From Vibrio metoecus (lineage in GTDB: Bacteria; Pseudomonadota; Gammaproteobacteria; Enterobacterales; Vibrionaceae): 64,000 nt of DNA. Shown here piece by piece: positions 8,670 through 18,000 of the stretch. The notes beneath the pieces were generated by a model. The model saw only the letters and a list, made by a program, of their open reading frames with translations. It did no database searches and was not told where the DNA came from. The first letter of the stretch is position 1; every line of letters begins with the position of its first letter. A program made the position numbers and the translations under genes. The stretch lies in the NCBI RefSeq assembly GCF_000696385.1, contig NZ_JJMN01000062.1, positions 186,001-250,000 of the forward strand, given 5' to 3'.

Positions 8670-9930
8670 CTATAAGCGAATGGTCATGCCATCACTGAGC
8701 GACTGTCGATAAGCGCGCAGTGCAGGAATAAAGCCAATCACCATACCTGCCAGTTGTACACTGCCGAGTAATTGCCACTCATAAGGCGTGAGCCCGGTCA
8801 GCGCAATTTGAATGCCGTACTGGCTTGCAATCATCGGGGCTGCAACCGCGAGGAGCAGATAAAGAATACTCACTCCCAGCGCAATCCCAAGTAGGGTCAG
8901 CACGCTGGCTTCGCTTACCAACAAAGCAAACACATGCTGTGGTCTTGCCCCCATGGCTCGCAAGATGGACATCTCTCGACGCCGTTCTTGCAAACTGGTC
9001 AGTAAGCTACTGAGCATGCCGAGCAGTCCCGCTATCACCACAAAAACCGAGACGGCCATCAGGGCTTGTTCTGCCACTGACATCATGCCCCACAGCTCAT
9101 GCAGTGCGACGCCGGGCATGATAGCGCTGAGCGGTTCTGCCGGATAGTCATTGATCTGCCGCTGCAAGGCAAAAGTTTGGATTTTTGATTTAAGTCCAAT
9201 CAGCATCGCGGTGATTTGTTTAGGCGTGAAATCACGCTTGGCGAGCTGCTCAGCACTTGGTTGATGGCCAAGATTGGCGCCAGACTCCCAACCGACATGA
9301 ATGGCTTCTATTGCTTCTAAGGATACATGCACGGTTTTATCGACGGGTGTGCCCGTCGGAGCCAAGATGCCGACCACAGTAAACGGTAAATTATCGTGGC
9401 GACTAAATCCGACATCACTGATGCCGTGAGCAATAACCACTTTGCTGCCGACCTGATAACCGAGGGCTTTGGCCACATCCGCGCCGATCACGGTTTCAAA
9501 CAAGCCGTTAAACTCTCGACCTTGAGAAAATGTCAGTGGTTGCTTACTTCCGTAACGATAATGCTCGAAATAACTGTGATTGGTGCCTAAAACGCGAAAC
9601 CCTTTGTGTGAGTCACCTAAGGAGAGGGGAATCGTCCATTTGACTGCGCGATGTTGGCTAAACTCTTGATAGCTTAGCCAATCAATATTGTTGGTGGCGT
9701 TACCAATGCGAAATACCGAGTAGAGCAGCAAATTGACCTGCCCTGAGCGTCCCCCCACGATCAAATCGGTACCCGAAATGGTGTTGGCAAAACTTTCTTT
9801 GGTCTTGGGTGCGGATTCGCTCAACACCAAGCAGTAACACTACCGCGATGGAAACGGTCAGCACCGTTAGCAGTGCCGTGGCTTTACGATTGAGTAAACT
9901 TTTCCACGCCAGATTCAGGATCACTTTCAT
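8670..9930 (-). CDS. ABC transporter permease (FtsX/MacB-like) of zinc locus; frame broken once
   Basis: Inner-membrane permease of the FtsX/LolE/MacB type: an N-terminal TM anchor (SLLNRKATALLTVLTVSIAVVLLLG written in part), a large periplasmic MacB-like domain, then three C-terminal helices (including AVSVFVVIAGLLGMLSS and the ERRREMSILRAMGARPQHVF coupling segment). The frame breaks after VERIRTQ: removing one base near 9804 joins it to TKESFANTISG and gives 419 aa (1261 bp minus 1 is divisible by 3). ATG 9930 overlaps the ATPase stop (ATGA) and has GGGAGG upstream. It partners the adjacent ATPase. The break is probably a sequence error. The substrate is inferred as zinc or a zinc carrier from the Zur box and the His-rich neighbour. 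Confidence 0.8.
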
Positions 9931-10643
9931 TGCCAACCTCCCGCACGATTCAGAGTCGGTAAGTGGATACTACGCTCAAAGAGTTTTTCGAGTGTTGGAT
10001 CATGGCTAACAAAAACTAAAGTTGAGCCGACACGCTCCGCTTCTTCACGCAGTAAGGCAATAAAGGCTTCGCGGTTATCAAAATCGAGGGCGGATGTAGG
10101 TTCATCGGCGATGATCAGATTGGGCTCTCCAATTAATGCACGCGCTGCGGCAACACGTTGCTGCTGGCCGATGCTCAGCTCTGTCACGGGTTTATTCAGT
10201 AACGCGGTGGGTAGGTGTAACCTTTCTAGGAGCGATTGCGCTTTTTGCAGTAAAGAACCACTGACTTGCTGTTTGCGCAGCGGGGAAAAATGGCAAGGTA
10301 AGGTCACGTTATCTAAGACTGAGAGATAAGGTAGTAAGTTAAATTGCTGAAAAATATAACCAATGTGGTCAGCACGAAAGCGATCACGCTGGCTGGCACT
10401 TAGGGTACGCATATCGCAGCCGAGCAACGCGACGCTGCCTTGGGTTGCGAGGTTAATACCGGTCAATAAACTCAGTAAGGTGGATTTGCCACAGCCACTT
10501 GGGCCTTTGATAAACAGATGTTCCCCTTTGGCGACCTGTAAATGGGCAATCTCCAAGGTGGGAGTGCTGGCACCCGGCCAGCCGAAAACCACTTCATTCA
10601 ACTCAATCACGGATGAAGTAGGATCAGAACGGTGAGCAGGCAT
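9927..10643 (-). CDS. ABC transporter ATP-binding protein (LolD/MacB-like) of zinc locus
   Basis: Cytoplasmic ATPase of an ABC transporter. In order: Walker A GPSGCGKST (near residue 48), Q-loop FQQFNLLPYL, signature LSIGQQQRVAAARAL (a Ser-Ile-Gly variant of LSGGQ), Walker B LIIADEPTSALD and the H-loop FVSHD. About 238 aa, of the LolD/MacB export-type subfamily rather than a ZnuC-type importer ATPase. Of two consecutive ATGs I prefer the second (10643), which has AAGGA at better spacing. It overlaps the permease start by ATGA, so the two are translationally coupled. Direct involvement in zinc uptake is inferred from the operon and its Zur box. Confidence 0.88.
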   Translation of the reverse strand: MPAHRSDPTSSVIELNEVVFGWPGASTPTLEIAHLQVAKGEHLFIKGPSGCGKSTLLSLLTGINLATQGSVALLGCDMRTLSASQRDRFRADHIGYIFQQFNLLPYLSVLDNVTLPCHFSPLRKQQVSGSLLQKAQSLLERLHLPTALLNKPVTELSIGQQQRVAAARALIGEPNLIIADEPTSALDFDNREAFIALLREEAERVGSTLVFVSHDPTLEKLFERSIHLPTLNRAGGWQ

Positions 10644-10677
10644 CATGGTTCCTTAATGTTTTGGCACTTCAAACGTT

Positions 10678-10707
10678 GTAAGGGGTAAGTGGTCACTTAC
10701 CCCTTAC
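10678..10707. promoter_or_regulatory. 14-bp perfect hairpin between His-rich gene and ABC genes
   Basis: Arms GTAAGGGGTAAGTG (10678-10691) and the exact complement (10694-10707) leave a 2-nt centre. It starts 6 bp beyond the stop of the DUF2796 gene and lies about 35 bp before the ATPase start, inside the operon. No T-run follows on the minus strand. It is therefore more likely a partial terminator or a 3' stabiliser that raises expression of the periplasmic protein relative to the ABC genes, as in many binding-protein operons. This role is inference. Confidence 0.6.
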
Positions 10708-10713
10708 TGTTTA

Positions 10714-11364
10714 TTACAAGCTGATGCGGGTTTGTTTCGCGTTCAGTTGTAGCGCACTTTGCTGCTTTTCGGTTAGCACATTAACTTGGATTTTCTCTGT
10801 ACTTGGGAAATGCTGGAACCATTGGGTATCTACCTGTTTTAGCTCGTCAATCGCTTCACAGTGGAATTGATACTGTACGGTGAATGTGCCGTGTTGGTGC
10901 TCATCATCATGCTCATCGGCTTCATGATCGTGACCTTGGTGGTCATTGGCGTCGTGGTCATGTTCGCTATGAGCGTGCGCAGTATCGTGGTCATGTGCTT
11001 CACCCTCTTGATGAGAGTGATGATCTTCATGTTCCTCACTACCTAAATTGTGTTTGATCAGCACATCACGGGTTTCACATTGGGCTTTACTGCTCAGCAC
11101 AAACAGTTTTTCTGGGTGGTGCAGCGTCTCTAAGGCTTTTTCGAGCGCTTGCTTTTGTGCGTCATCTTGTGGTGCGTGTTCGAAACCGACCACATCGGCC
11201 CCTGGCGCTGTCACTTCAATCAGTACATCGTGACCATCTTGGGCGATGTTTAGCTCGACTTGACCGTGAACGTGGGCTTCGTGCTGGCGATGCTGATGAT
11301 CAGCCAAGGCGTTGCCAGACAAGGTTGCGCCGACCATCAGCGCGAGGAATGTTGGGTAATGCAT
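10714..11364 (-). CDS. DUF2796 histidine-rich periplasmic (zinc-binding) protein
   Basis: This is a 216-aa exported protein with a signal peptide (MHYPTFLALMVGATLSGNALA). The mature protein starts DHQHRQHEAHVHG and contains, near residues 110-155, a run dense in His, Asp and Glu (HEDHHSHQEGEAHDHD, then HAHSEHDHDANDHQGHDHE), typical of zinc-buffering loops. The flanking folded segments match DUF2796 (GQVELNIAQDGHDVLIEVTAP; FHCEAIDEL). It probably binds zinc in the periplasm for the ABC proteins encoded next. AGGAG lies upstream of ATG 11364. It is the second gene after the Zur box. Confidence 0.85.
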   Translation of the reverse strand: MHYPTFLALMVGATLSGNALADHQHRQHEAHVHGQVELNIAQDGHDVLIEVTAPGADVVGFEHAPQDDAQKQALEKALETLHHPEKLFVLSSKAQCETRDVLIKHNLGSEEHEDHHSHQEGEAHDHDTAHAHSEHDHDANDHQGHDHEADEHDDEHQHGTFTVQYQFHCEAIDELKQVDTQWFQHFPSTEKIQVNVLTEKQQSALQLNAKQTRISL

Positions 11365-11410
11365 GAATAACTCCTAATAAAAACAAAAGAAACAATCGGT
11401 TTGGTTTGTT

Positions 11411-11703
11411 TTAAGCCGCTGGTGGTGAGCGAGCAAAATAGGAGAGCAGTAATTGAGTGCGTTGAATGGGGCGCTCAATGAGCGCTTGTGGCGGTGTTTG
11501 ACGCCAGCAAGGTAACGTCAATTGCGCGGTTTTTAACCCGTTTCGGCAGCATTAGCAAACAACTGACAATCGTGCTGTAAGTGATGCTCAGGATGCAGAT
11601 CCAATTGGTGGTCAATCACCGCCACGTTGAACCAAAGCGCCAGCACCACAGTGAGCATTGCCACTATGGATAAGCGAGTTGGACGTAGCAGGTATACCGA
11701 CAT
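11411..11703 (-). CDS. DUF2607-like small protein, first gene of zinc operon; frame broken
   Basis: A small exported or anchored protein (about 96 aa once repaired). The first frame from ATG 11703 gives MSVYLLRPTRLSIVAMLTVV..., one hydrophobic segment, then HPEHHLQHDCQLFANAA, and stops at 11533-11535. The shifted frame continues GLKTAQLTLPCWRQTPPQAL and SYFARSPPAA to a stop at 11411. The 293-bp span has two bases too many; removing two within about 11541-11546 joins the halves. The two Cys and several His suit a metal-handling role. AAGG lies 9 nt upstream of the start. The DUF2607 assignment is by pattern and locus, so moderate. It is the first gene behind the Zur box. Confidence 0.6.
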
Positions 11704-11728
11704 AGTGCGCGACCTTGGGTGATTGACG

Positions 11729-11762
11729 GTTGTTATAATATAACAACTCTCAAATCAGGCAA
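11729..11762 (-). promoter_or_regulatory. Zur box overlapping the zinc-operon promoter
   Basis: TGTTATAATATAACA (11731-11745) matches the gamma-proteobacterial Zur core TGTTATA-N-TATAACA exactly and extends to a 19-bp palindrome (11729-11747). On the minus strand a promoter TTGCCT (11762-11757), 16-bp spacer, TATTAT (11740-11735) has its -10 inside the box. Zinc-loaded Zur should therefore block transcription, and the operon should be on when zinc is scarce. The transcript leads to the DUF2607 start at 11703. Confidence 0.85.
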
Positions 11763-11803
11763 GCGATGATTCAGAGGTATTGGAATGAGTTGGTAGCCGA
11801 GAA

Positions 11804-11839
11804 ATAAGGGGAGAAAGTTAGTCCTTACTCACCCCTTAT
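11804..11839. terminator. Hairpin downstream of ytfJ
   Basis: ATAAGGGG (11804-11811) pairs with CCCCTTAT (11832-11839) around a 20-nt loop. It follows the ytfJ stop on the minus strand. No strong T-run follows, so it is a weak or Rho-assisted terminator candidate separating ytfJ from the Zur promoter. Confidence 0.45.
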
Positions 11840-11857
11840 CTTTGTTCTGTAGGTCAG

Positions 11858-12409
11858 TTACAAGTTTTGTTGAATCAAGCCGAGTACGGTTTGGATTTCA
11901 GCATCACTCAGTGCGCCTTCTTTGACAAACAGCACTTTACCTTGTTTATCCTGCACTATGATAGCGGATGATTCCGCTTGCAGTTGCCATGCTTGGGCCA
12001 CCAAACCGAACTCATCGAGCACCATGGAAGACCAAGGAAACTCTTTCTTGCTGTCTTGTGCCGACGATTTTACGAATGACCCCGTACCCCAAATCGCATC
12101 ATCTTGGTTGATGATGGTGGTGGTTTGGTAACTGTCGGCTGGGAATTTGGCGGCGGTAATTGCTGTCATTAACGGAGCGTTCAGTGCTTTCGAGCTGCTG
12201 CGTCCCGCGATAGCTTGAATGACACGAACTTTGCCTAGCAGATCAGCTGAGCTCCATTTCTGATAATTGACGTTTTTGTCTTGTAGTACGATTTCGCCGT
12301 ACTTGTCGACGCCAACGGCTGGCACCGCGCCACCGAGAGTGAGGTTGTGCGCAAACGCCAGAGTAGGAGAGCATGCCAAGAGTAAGGCGATAAGTGTTTT
12401 ATTTTTCAT
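11858..12409 (-). CDS. ytfJ: YtfJ family periplasmic thioredoxin-like protein
   Basis: This is a 183-aa protein (E. coli YtfJ 184 aa) with a signal peptide ending LAFA|HNLTLGG. The mature part has the thioredoxin-like layout of the YtfJ family: LLGKVRVIQAIAGRSSSKALNAPLM, a central TTTIINQDDA block and the C-terminal SAIIVQDKQGKVLFVKEG strand. There is no CXXC motif, so it is probably not a disulfide reductase. The start at ATG 12409 has AGGAAAC upstream. It sits between msrA and the zinc operon with hairpins on both sides, so it is likely monocistronic. The physiological role is not known to me. Confidence 0.85.
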   Translation of the reverse strand: MKNKTLIALLLACSPTLAFAHNLTLGGAVPAVGVDKYGEIVLQDKNVNYQKWSSADLLGKVRVIQAIAGRSSSKALNAPLMTAITAAKFPADSYQTTTIINQDDAIWGTGSFVKSSAQDSKKEFPWSSMVLDEFGLVAQAWQLQAESSAIIVQDKQGKVLFVKEGALSDAEIQTVLGLIQQNL

Positions 12410-12453
12410 GGTTTTGTTTCCTCAGGTTGAGCAAACAAAGGTATAGCACACAA

Positions 12454-12480
12454 ATGAGGGGAAAGAGAAATTCCCCTCAT
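12454..12480 (-). terminator. Terminator of msrA
   Basis: A perfect 10-bp inverted repeat, ATGAGGGGAA (12454-12463) with its complement at 12471-12480 around a 7-nt loop, ends 10 bp downstream of the msrA stop. A short T-rich stretch follows on the minus strand. Confidence 0.7.
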
Positions 12481-12490
12481 CAGGATCTCT

Positions 12491-13129
12491 TTAGAGTGTG
12501 GCGTGTGGCGGGAAGCACACACCAGTGCCACCAAGCCCACAATATCCGTTAGGATTCTTAGCCAGATATTGTTGATGGTAGGTTTCTGCAAAGTAGTAGG
12601 GGCCTGCTGGCAAAATCTCAGTAGTAATCGATGCACGTTCACGGCTTGCAAGTAGGGCTTGGTACTCCGCTTTTGAGGCTTCGGCGATCTCTCGTTGCTG
12701 CTCGGTGAAGTAATAGATCGCTGAACGATATTGTGTGCCGCGGTCATTGCCTTGGCGCATGCCTTGAGTTGGGTCGTGGCGCTCCCAAAAGGCACGCAGC
12801 AGTTCACTCAGTGGTAGGCGTTGTGGATCAAATACCACCCGTACTACTTCGGTATGCCCTGTTTGTCCTGTACACACTTCTTGATAGGTTGGGTTGGGCG
12901 TAAAGCCACCTGCGTAGCCGACTGAGGTAGAAATGATGCCGTCTAATTGCCAAAACAGACGTTCCGCTCCCCAAAAACATCCCATGCCAACTAAAATCTG
13001 TTGTTGGCCATCTTGCGGCTCAGCAGAGAGTGAGCTGCCATTGACGAAGTGGGTATCTTCAACGTTCATCGCGGTATCACGACCGGGAAGAGCGGTGTGC
13101 GCGGTAACCATAATGTTTTTGTCGAGCAT
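12491..13129 (-). CDS. msrA: Peptide methionine sulfoxide reductase A
   Basis: MsrA reduces methionine-S-sulfoxide in proteins, repairing oxidative damage. The catalytic Cys is in GCFWGAER (near residue 52), followed by GYAGG, the conserved [12 protein letters not shown] block and the resolving-Cys region [13 protein letters not shown] at the C-terminus. Length is 212 aa, the same as E. coli MsrA, including an N-terminal extension. AAGGAA precedes ATG 13129. Transcribed away from tamA, so the 181-bp gap 13130-13310 holds two divergent promoters. Confidence 0.95.
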   Translation of the reverse strand: MLDKNIMVTAHTALPGRDTAMNVEDTHFVNGSSLSAEPQDGQQQILVGMGCFWGAERLFWQLDGIISTSVGYAGGFTPNPTYQEVCTGQTGHTEVVRVVFDPQRLPLSELLRAFWERHDPTQGMRQGNDRGTQYRSAIYYFTEQQREIAEASKAEYQALLASRERASITTEILPAGPYYFAETYHQQYLAKNPNGYCGLGGTGVCFPPHATL

Positions 13130-13310
13130 GATATTTCCTTATTGAAGTGGGTGACGCGCTGTCTCTTTGAATATAGCAAGCAGCAACGTCCTGATTATCT
13201 TCGATACAGACCGGAGATTTAACCGTTTTCATACAGACGCAGCGATGCATTGACGCTATGATGCCCCTGTAGCAAAAATGTCACCGTTGTATAACGAGTT
13301 TAAATCAAGC

Positions 13311-15026
13311 ATGAGACGAAAATCACTCCCCGCCTTACTCTCGCTCTGGTTGTTTTCAGCCGTATCTTACGCCGATGTGAAATTAGAGATCACAGGCTTA
13401 AGTGGTGCAGAGAAAGATAACGTCGATGCCTATCTGTCGTCGATTGCTCCTCAGGACTATTCCACCAGCTTGCGTTTTCAATCCCAGCTAGAAAAAAGCA
13501 TAACCGAAGCACTGAATGCGCTCGGTTATTATCATGCTAACCTGCATTTTACGGTGTCAGAAGATAATCAGCGCTTGAGTGTGGCGGTCACCTTAGGCGA
13601 AGTGACTCGTTTTAGTGAAGTGGATATTGTGATCAGCGGTGAAGCGGAAAATGATCGTGATTTCCAACGGCTAATCCGACGCAGTGGTTTAAAAGTTGGT
13701 CAGTCGCTCAATCATAGTTTGTATGACAATTTAAAATCAGGGATCCGCAATCTTGCATTGCAAAAAGGTTACTTCAATGGTGACTTTCAAGATAGCCGAC
13801 TGGAAGTGATCCCTGAACTGAATCAAGCGCGAGTGAAATTGCATTTCGATAGCGGGATTCGTTATCAATTTGGTGCGACAACCGTAGAAGGCAGTCAAAT
13901 TGATGAAAATCGAGTGATGTCGCTGCGCCCTTTTAAGCAAGGTGACCCGTATTTAGTCTCGCAAGTCGGTGAATTTAACCAAAATCTTTCCAATACGGAT
14001 TGGTTCTCTTCGGTGTTTGTGGAACCCGATTTATCGCAGCTAGATCAAGGTCGAGAGTTACCGATGAAGGTCTCGCTTGCTCCACAAGCGCGTAACCAAT
14101 TGGAGACAGGTTTGGGGTATTCGACGGATGTCGGGGTACGTGGTTCATTAAAGTGGAAAAAACCTTGGGTCAATAGCTTAGGCCACAGTTTCGATAGTAG
14201 CTTTTCCCTTTCGGCACCGGAACAAACCATCACGGCGGGCTACAAAATACCCTTGGATGATGTGTTGCATGAGTATTACCGCATTCAGTATGGCATGAAG
14301 CATGTCGATAAGCGTGATACCGAGAGTTTGGAATCGAACCTTGCGTTAGAGCGGCATTGGCAGCTCGATGGTGGATGGCACCGTACGATATTTATCCGCT
14401 ATCTGTTAGAAAACTATGAGCAAGGTTTGCAAGACGATAATAGCCAGTTTTTACTGCCGGGGGTGACTTACACCCGCACGCGGACTCGCAGCTCTGGCAG
14501 TTTGCTCACTTGGGGTGACAAACAAACCATCACCCTTGAATATGGCGATCCGGCATTGCTTTCCTCAACGCGTGTCGCGCGTGTGCAAGCGGGATCATCA
14601 TGGTTGCGGACATACGCACGCAATCACCGTGGCTTAATTCGAGTGGATGGTGGTGCTAACCTTGCTGACCAATTTGATCAACTTTCCCCTTCATTACGTT
14701 TCTTCGCTGGTGGCGATAACAACTTGCGTGGTTACGGCTATGAATCGATTTCACCGAAAGACGCCAGTGGGGCATTAACGGGGGCGAAATACATTGCGAC
14801 GAGCTCGATCGAATATCAATACCGCTTAACCGGTAACTGGTGGGCGGCGATGTTTATGGATGTCGGGGATGCGTTTAACGATAACCCAGACTGGAAAAAA
14901 GGTGCGGGGGTCGGCGTGCGCTGGGTTTCTCCTGTCGGCCCGATTCGTTTGGATTTCGCATGGGGGCTCGATGCCAACCCGGGTGAAGAGTTTAAAATCC
15001 ACTTCACCTTGGGGCCTGAACTATGA
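13311..15026 (+). CDS. tamA: TamA, outer-membrane Omp85 component of the TAM complex
   Basis: TamA is the outer-membrane barrel of the translocation and assembly module, which with TamB helps insert some outer-membrane proteins and carry lipids. Residues 1-21 (MRRKSLPALLSL...VSYA) are a signal peptide, followed by three POTRA-like repeats (to about residue 260) and a C-terminal Omp85 barrel containing the conserved RFFAGGDNNLRGYGY motif and ending in a beta-signal-like HFTLGPEL. I chose ATG 13311 because the signal peptide starts there; an in-frame ATG at 13278 would add 11 residues and neither start has a strong ribosome-binding site. About 571 aa (E. coli 577). It overlaps tamB by 4 bp. Confidence 0.92.
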   Translation: MRRKSLPALLSLWLFSAVSYADVKLEITGLSGAEKDNVDAYLSSIAPQDYSTSLRFQSQLEKSITEALNALGYYHANLHFTVSEDNQRLSVAVTLGEVTRFSEVDIVISGEAENDRDFQRLIRRSGLKVGQSLNHSLYDNLKSGIRNLALQKGYFNGDFQDSRLEVIPELNQARVKLHFDSGIRYQFGATTVEGSQIDENRVMSLRPFKQGDPYLVSQVGEFNQNLSNTDWFSSVFVEPDLSQLDQGRELPMKVSLAPQARNQLETGLGYSTDVGVRGSLKWKKPWVNSLGHSFDSSFSLSAPEQTITAGYKIPLDDVLHEYYRIQYGMKHVDKRDTESLESNLALERHWQLDGGWHRTIFIRYLLENYEQGLQDDNSQFLLPGVTYTRTRTRSSGSLLTWGDKQTITLEYGDPALLSSTRVARVQAGSSWLRTYARNHRGLIRVDGGANLADQFDQLSPSLRFFAGGDNNLRGYGYESISPKDASGALTGAKYIATSSIEYQYRLTGNWWAAMFMDVGDAFNDNPDWKKGAGVGVRWVSPVGPIRLDFAWGLDANPGEEFKIHFTLGPEL

Positions 15027-18000
15027 TCAAACGGGCTCTAAAATGGACCAAATGGTTCTCCATGTTGCTGTTGGTGTTGGTGATTATCTTAGTGCTGGCA
15101 TTGGCGGGCGCGCTGTTTACCAACCCCGGCTTGCAAGCGGTATTGTGGGGCGCGCAGCAAGCGCTGCCGCAGTTGAAAGTCGAACAAGCCCAAGGCGCGC
15201 TGTTTCCCCGCTTTACTCTGCAAGGGGTCTCTTACTCTGATCGCGAGCTTAACCTGACGTTGGCGACTCAAACATTGAGTCTAGCGATTAACCCTAACTG
15301 CTTACTGGAACCGAGTATCTGCATTAATGAGCTGGCGATTAACGGTTTAACCTTGGATTTGCCTTCTTTGCCTGAAAGTGAAGAACCTCCGGTTGAGCCT
15401 GATGCTGAGCCGCTCAGTGAGCTTTCCACGCCAATCCCGATTCGAGTCGGTAAGCTCGCGCTAGACAACATCCAACTGAATATTCTGGGTAACCAAGTGG
15501 CGTGGCAGCAATTTCGTACTCGTGCGTCTTGGCAAGGGAGCCGACTACGTATCGGGCAAACCGAGTGGCAAGCGATTCGCCTTGCGTTAGCAGAGAGTGA
15601 AACCGCTAATGAACCCGCAAGCCCAACAACCACGGATAGCACCGAGCCCTTCGTGTTGCCTGACGTGTTGATCCCACTGCAAATTGAGTTGGAGCGGTTT
15701 GATATCCGCGATTTTCGTTTGCAGCAAGAAACGCCGATCATCGTTAATCACTTGGGTTTGCAAGCCAATGCTGCTGGGCATCAAGTGGCGATTTCAACGC
15801 TGGAATTAAGCATGCCGGAGTTGGATGCTCAATTAAGTGCGGAAGCGACGCTGAGTAACGACTATCCACTGCAGTTGGATCTGCGTAGCCAAATTCATTT
15901 AGAGGATTTCAAAGGACAAACGTTAGCACTGTCAGCACAGGGCAGTGTGGCGGATCTCAATCTGCAAGCCAGCCTCGATACACTGGCGCAAGCGCAACTC
16001 AACGCCCACTTTAATCTGTTGGATGCAGAGTTGCCGTTTGACCTCGAACTGTCAAATGTCAAAGCACAATGGCCAATGCAGGGAGAGGGCGATTATCGAG
16101 TTCAGATCCCGCAATTGAATGCGACGGGGTCATTGAAGAGTTATCAGTTGGCGTTACAAGCAGCATTGCAAGGAAAGGATCTGCCCGATATCGCTCTTGT
16201 CCTTAAAGGGCAAGGCAATGTCGATGAGATTGCTCTGCAATCGTTAAAAGTGGAATCGCTAGGCGGCTCCGTCACGGGGAGCGCGGTGGCGAACTGGAAA
16301 AATCCGCTCAATTGGGCCGCTCGTTTAAATCTGAAAAATATTCAGCCTGGTCTGCAATGGCCTGAAGCAGAAGGGAAAATCAGTGGCGAGTTGGATACCT
16401 CTGGATCGTTGACCGAGCAAGGCGGTTGGCAAGTGGAGGTGTCGCGTTTAGCGATCAACGGCATATTACGTGATTACCCGCTTAAAGTGCTTGGGGAAGT
16501 CAGCGCATCGGATGTGAAAGGGCAAGGTGATATTGCGCTGATCAGTAAAGGATTATCGTTGGTTCACGGGCCTAACTCACTGACGGCGAAAGGGCAACTG
16601 ACAAAACAGTGGCGTATGTCGGTTGAGTTGGATGTGCCAGATTTAAGCAAATCCGTGCCGGACGCCAAAGGTAAAATCATTGGGGATGTATTGCTGCGTG
16701 GTGATCTTAAGCAGCCGAAAGTCAAACTCTTGCTCGATGCTGATAGTGTGCAGTGGCAAGATCTGGTCTCGATTGGGCATTTGACCTTACAAGGCAACGT
16801 GGCGCCGCTACCGGACCCTCAAGGCGATCTCTCGCTGCAAGTGCGCAATATTCAGTATGAAGATCAGCGGATTGACTCTGTTGATTTGAAAGCCCAAGGC
16901 TCGCAGAAAAAGCATTCAGTCACGCTGGATGTCGCTTCTGAGTTGGCGTCGACCAGTCTTGTTTTGAACGGCCGACTGCGTTTGGAACCGTCACTGCGTT
17001 GGCAAGGCGAATTGGAACGTATGTGGCTAAGCTCTCCACAAGGACAATGGCTGTTACAACAAGCCACTGCGCTGTCGTTCGATCAAAAAACCGAACGAGT
17101 TAAGGTTGCCGCTCATTGTTGGAAACAAGAAGAGGCTTCACTCTGTTTGGAGGAAGAGGCGGAGTTGGGTGCGCGGGGTGAGGCGCGTTTAGCGATTAAG
17201 CAGTTTGATTTTAAGCAGCTCGCTGGTGTCCTGCCTAAGGAAACCAAACTCAGTGGCGGCTTGAATGGCCAAGTGTGGGCGAAATGGGCTCCGAAAGCGG
17301 CACCACAGTTAAAAGCCAACCTGGTGTTGACCCCTGGTCACATTACGCAAAAATTAGAAAAAAGCGTTACATTTGGTTGGGATAAAGCACAATTTTCTGC
17401 TGAACTTGCCAAAAACCAACTGCAAGCCAGTTGGTTGTTAGACGCGACAGATAACGGTGACCTGACCGGTAATATCAAAATAGCGGATGTGCGTGCCGAG
17501 CAGAAAACTAATGCTTGGGGCCATCAACCTAACCACGTTTAACTTTGATTTCTTGCAGCCACTCATCGGGGAATACAGTGAGGCGAAATCAAGCATTAAT
17601 GCCGATGTGCAGTTCCATGGGCCGATGCTGCATCCTCAACTGGAAGGGGAAGTGTTGGTCAATGATATCCGTGTCAAAGGTGATATTTCGCCAGTCGATG
17701 TGCAATCAGGGCAGGTGTCACTCAAATTTAATGGTTATCAGGCAGTGTTAACTGCCGATATCCAAACCACGGATGGCTTGCTGGAAGTGGATGGGGATGC
17801 GAACTGGCAATACTTGGAGGATTGGCGACTCAAAGCGCGAGTGCATGCTCCCTCTATGATGGTGGATCTGCCGCCTATGGTGAGAGTCAAGGTGATCCCT
17901 GATTTAACCTTGACCATGCAACCTCAACTGGCACGTGTGACGGGGAATATCGCTTTACCTTGGGGGCGGATCGTCGTGGAAGAGCTGCCGCCGAGTGCAA

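Noticed and set aside
10839..11046. Frames opposite and alongside the His-rich tract
   Set aside because: They arise from the repetitive CAT/GAT codons of the DUF2796 gene and read as low-complexity sequence.
12406..12807. 133-codon frame inside msrA
   Set aside because: A shadow of msrA in another frame, crossing the msrA terminator.
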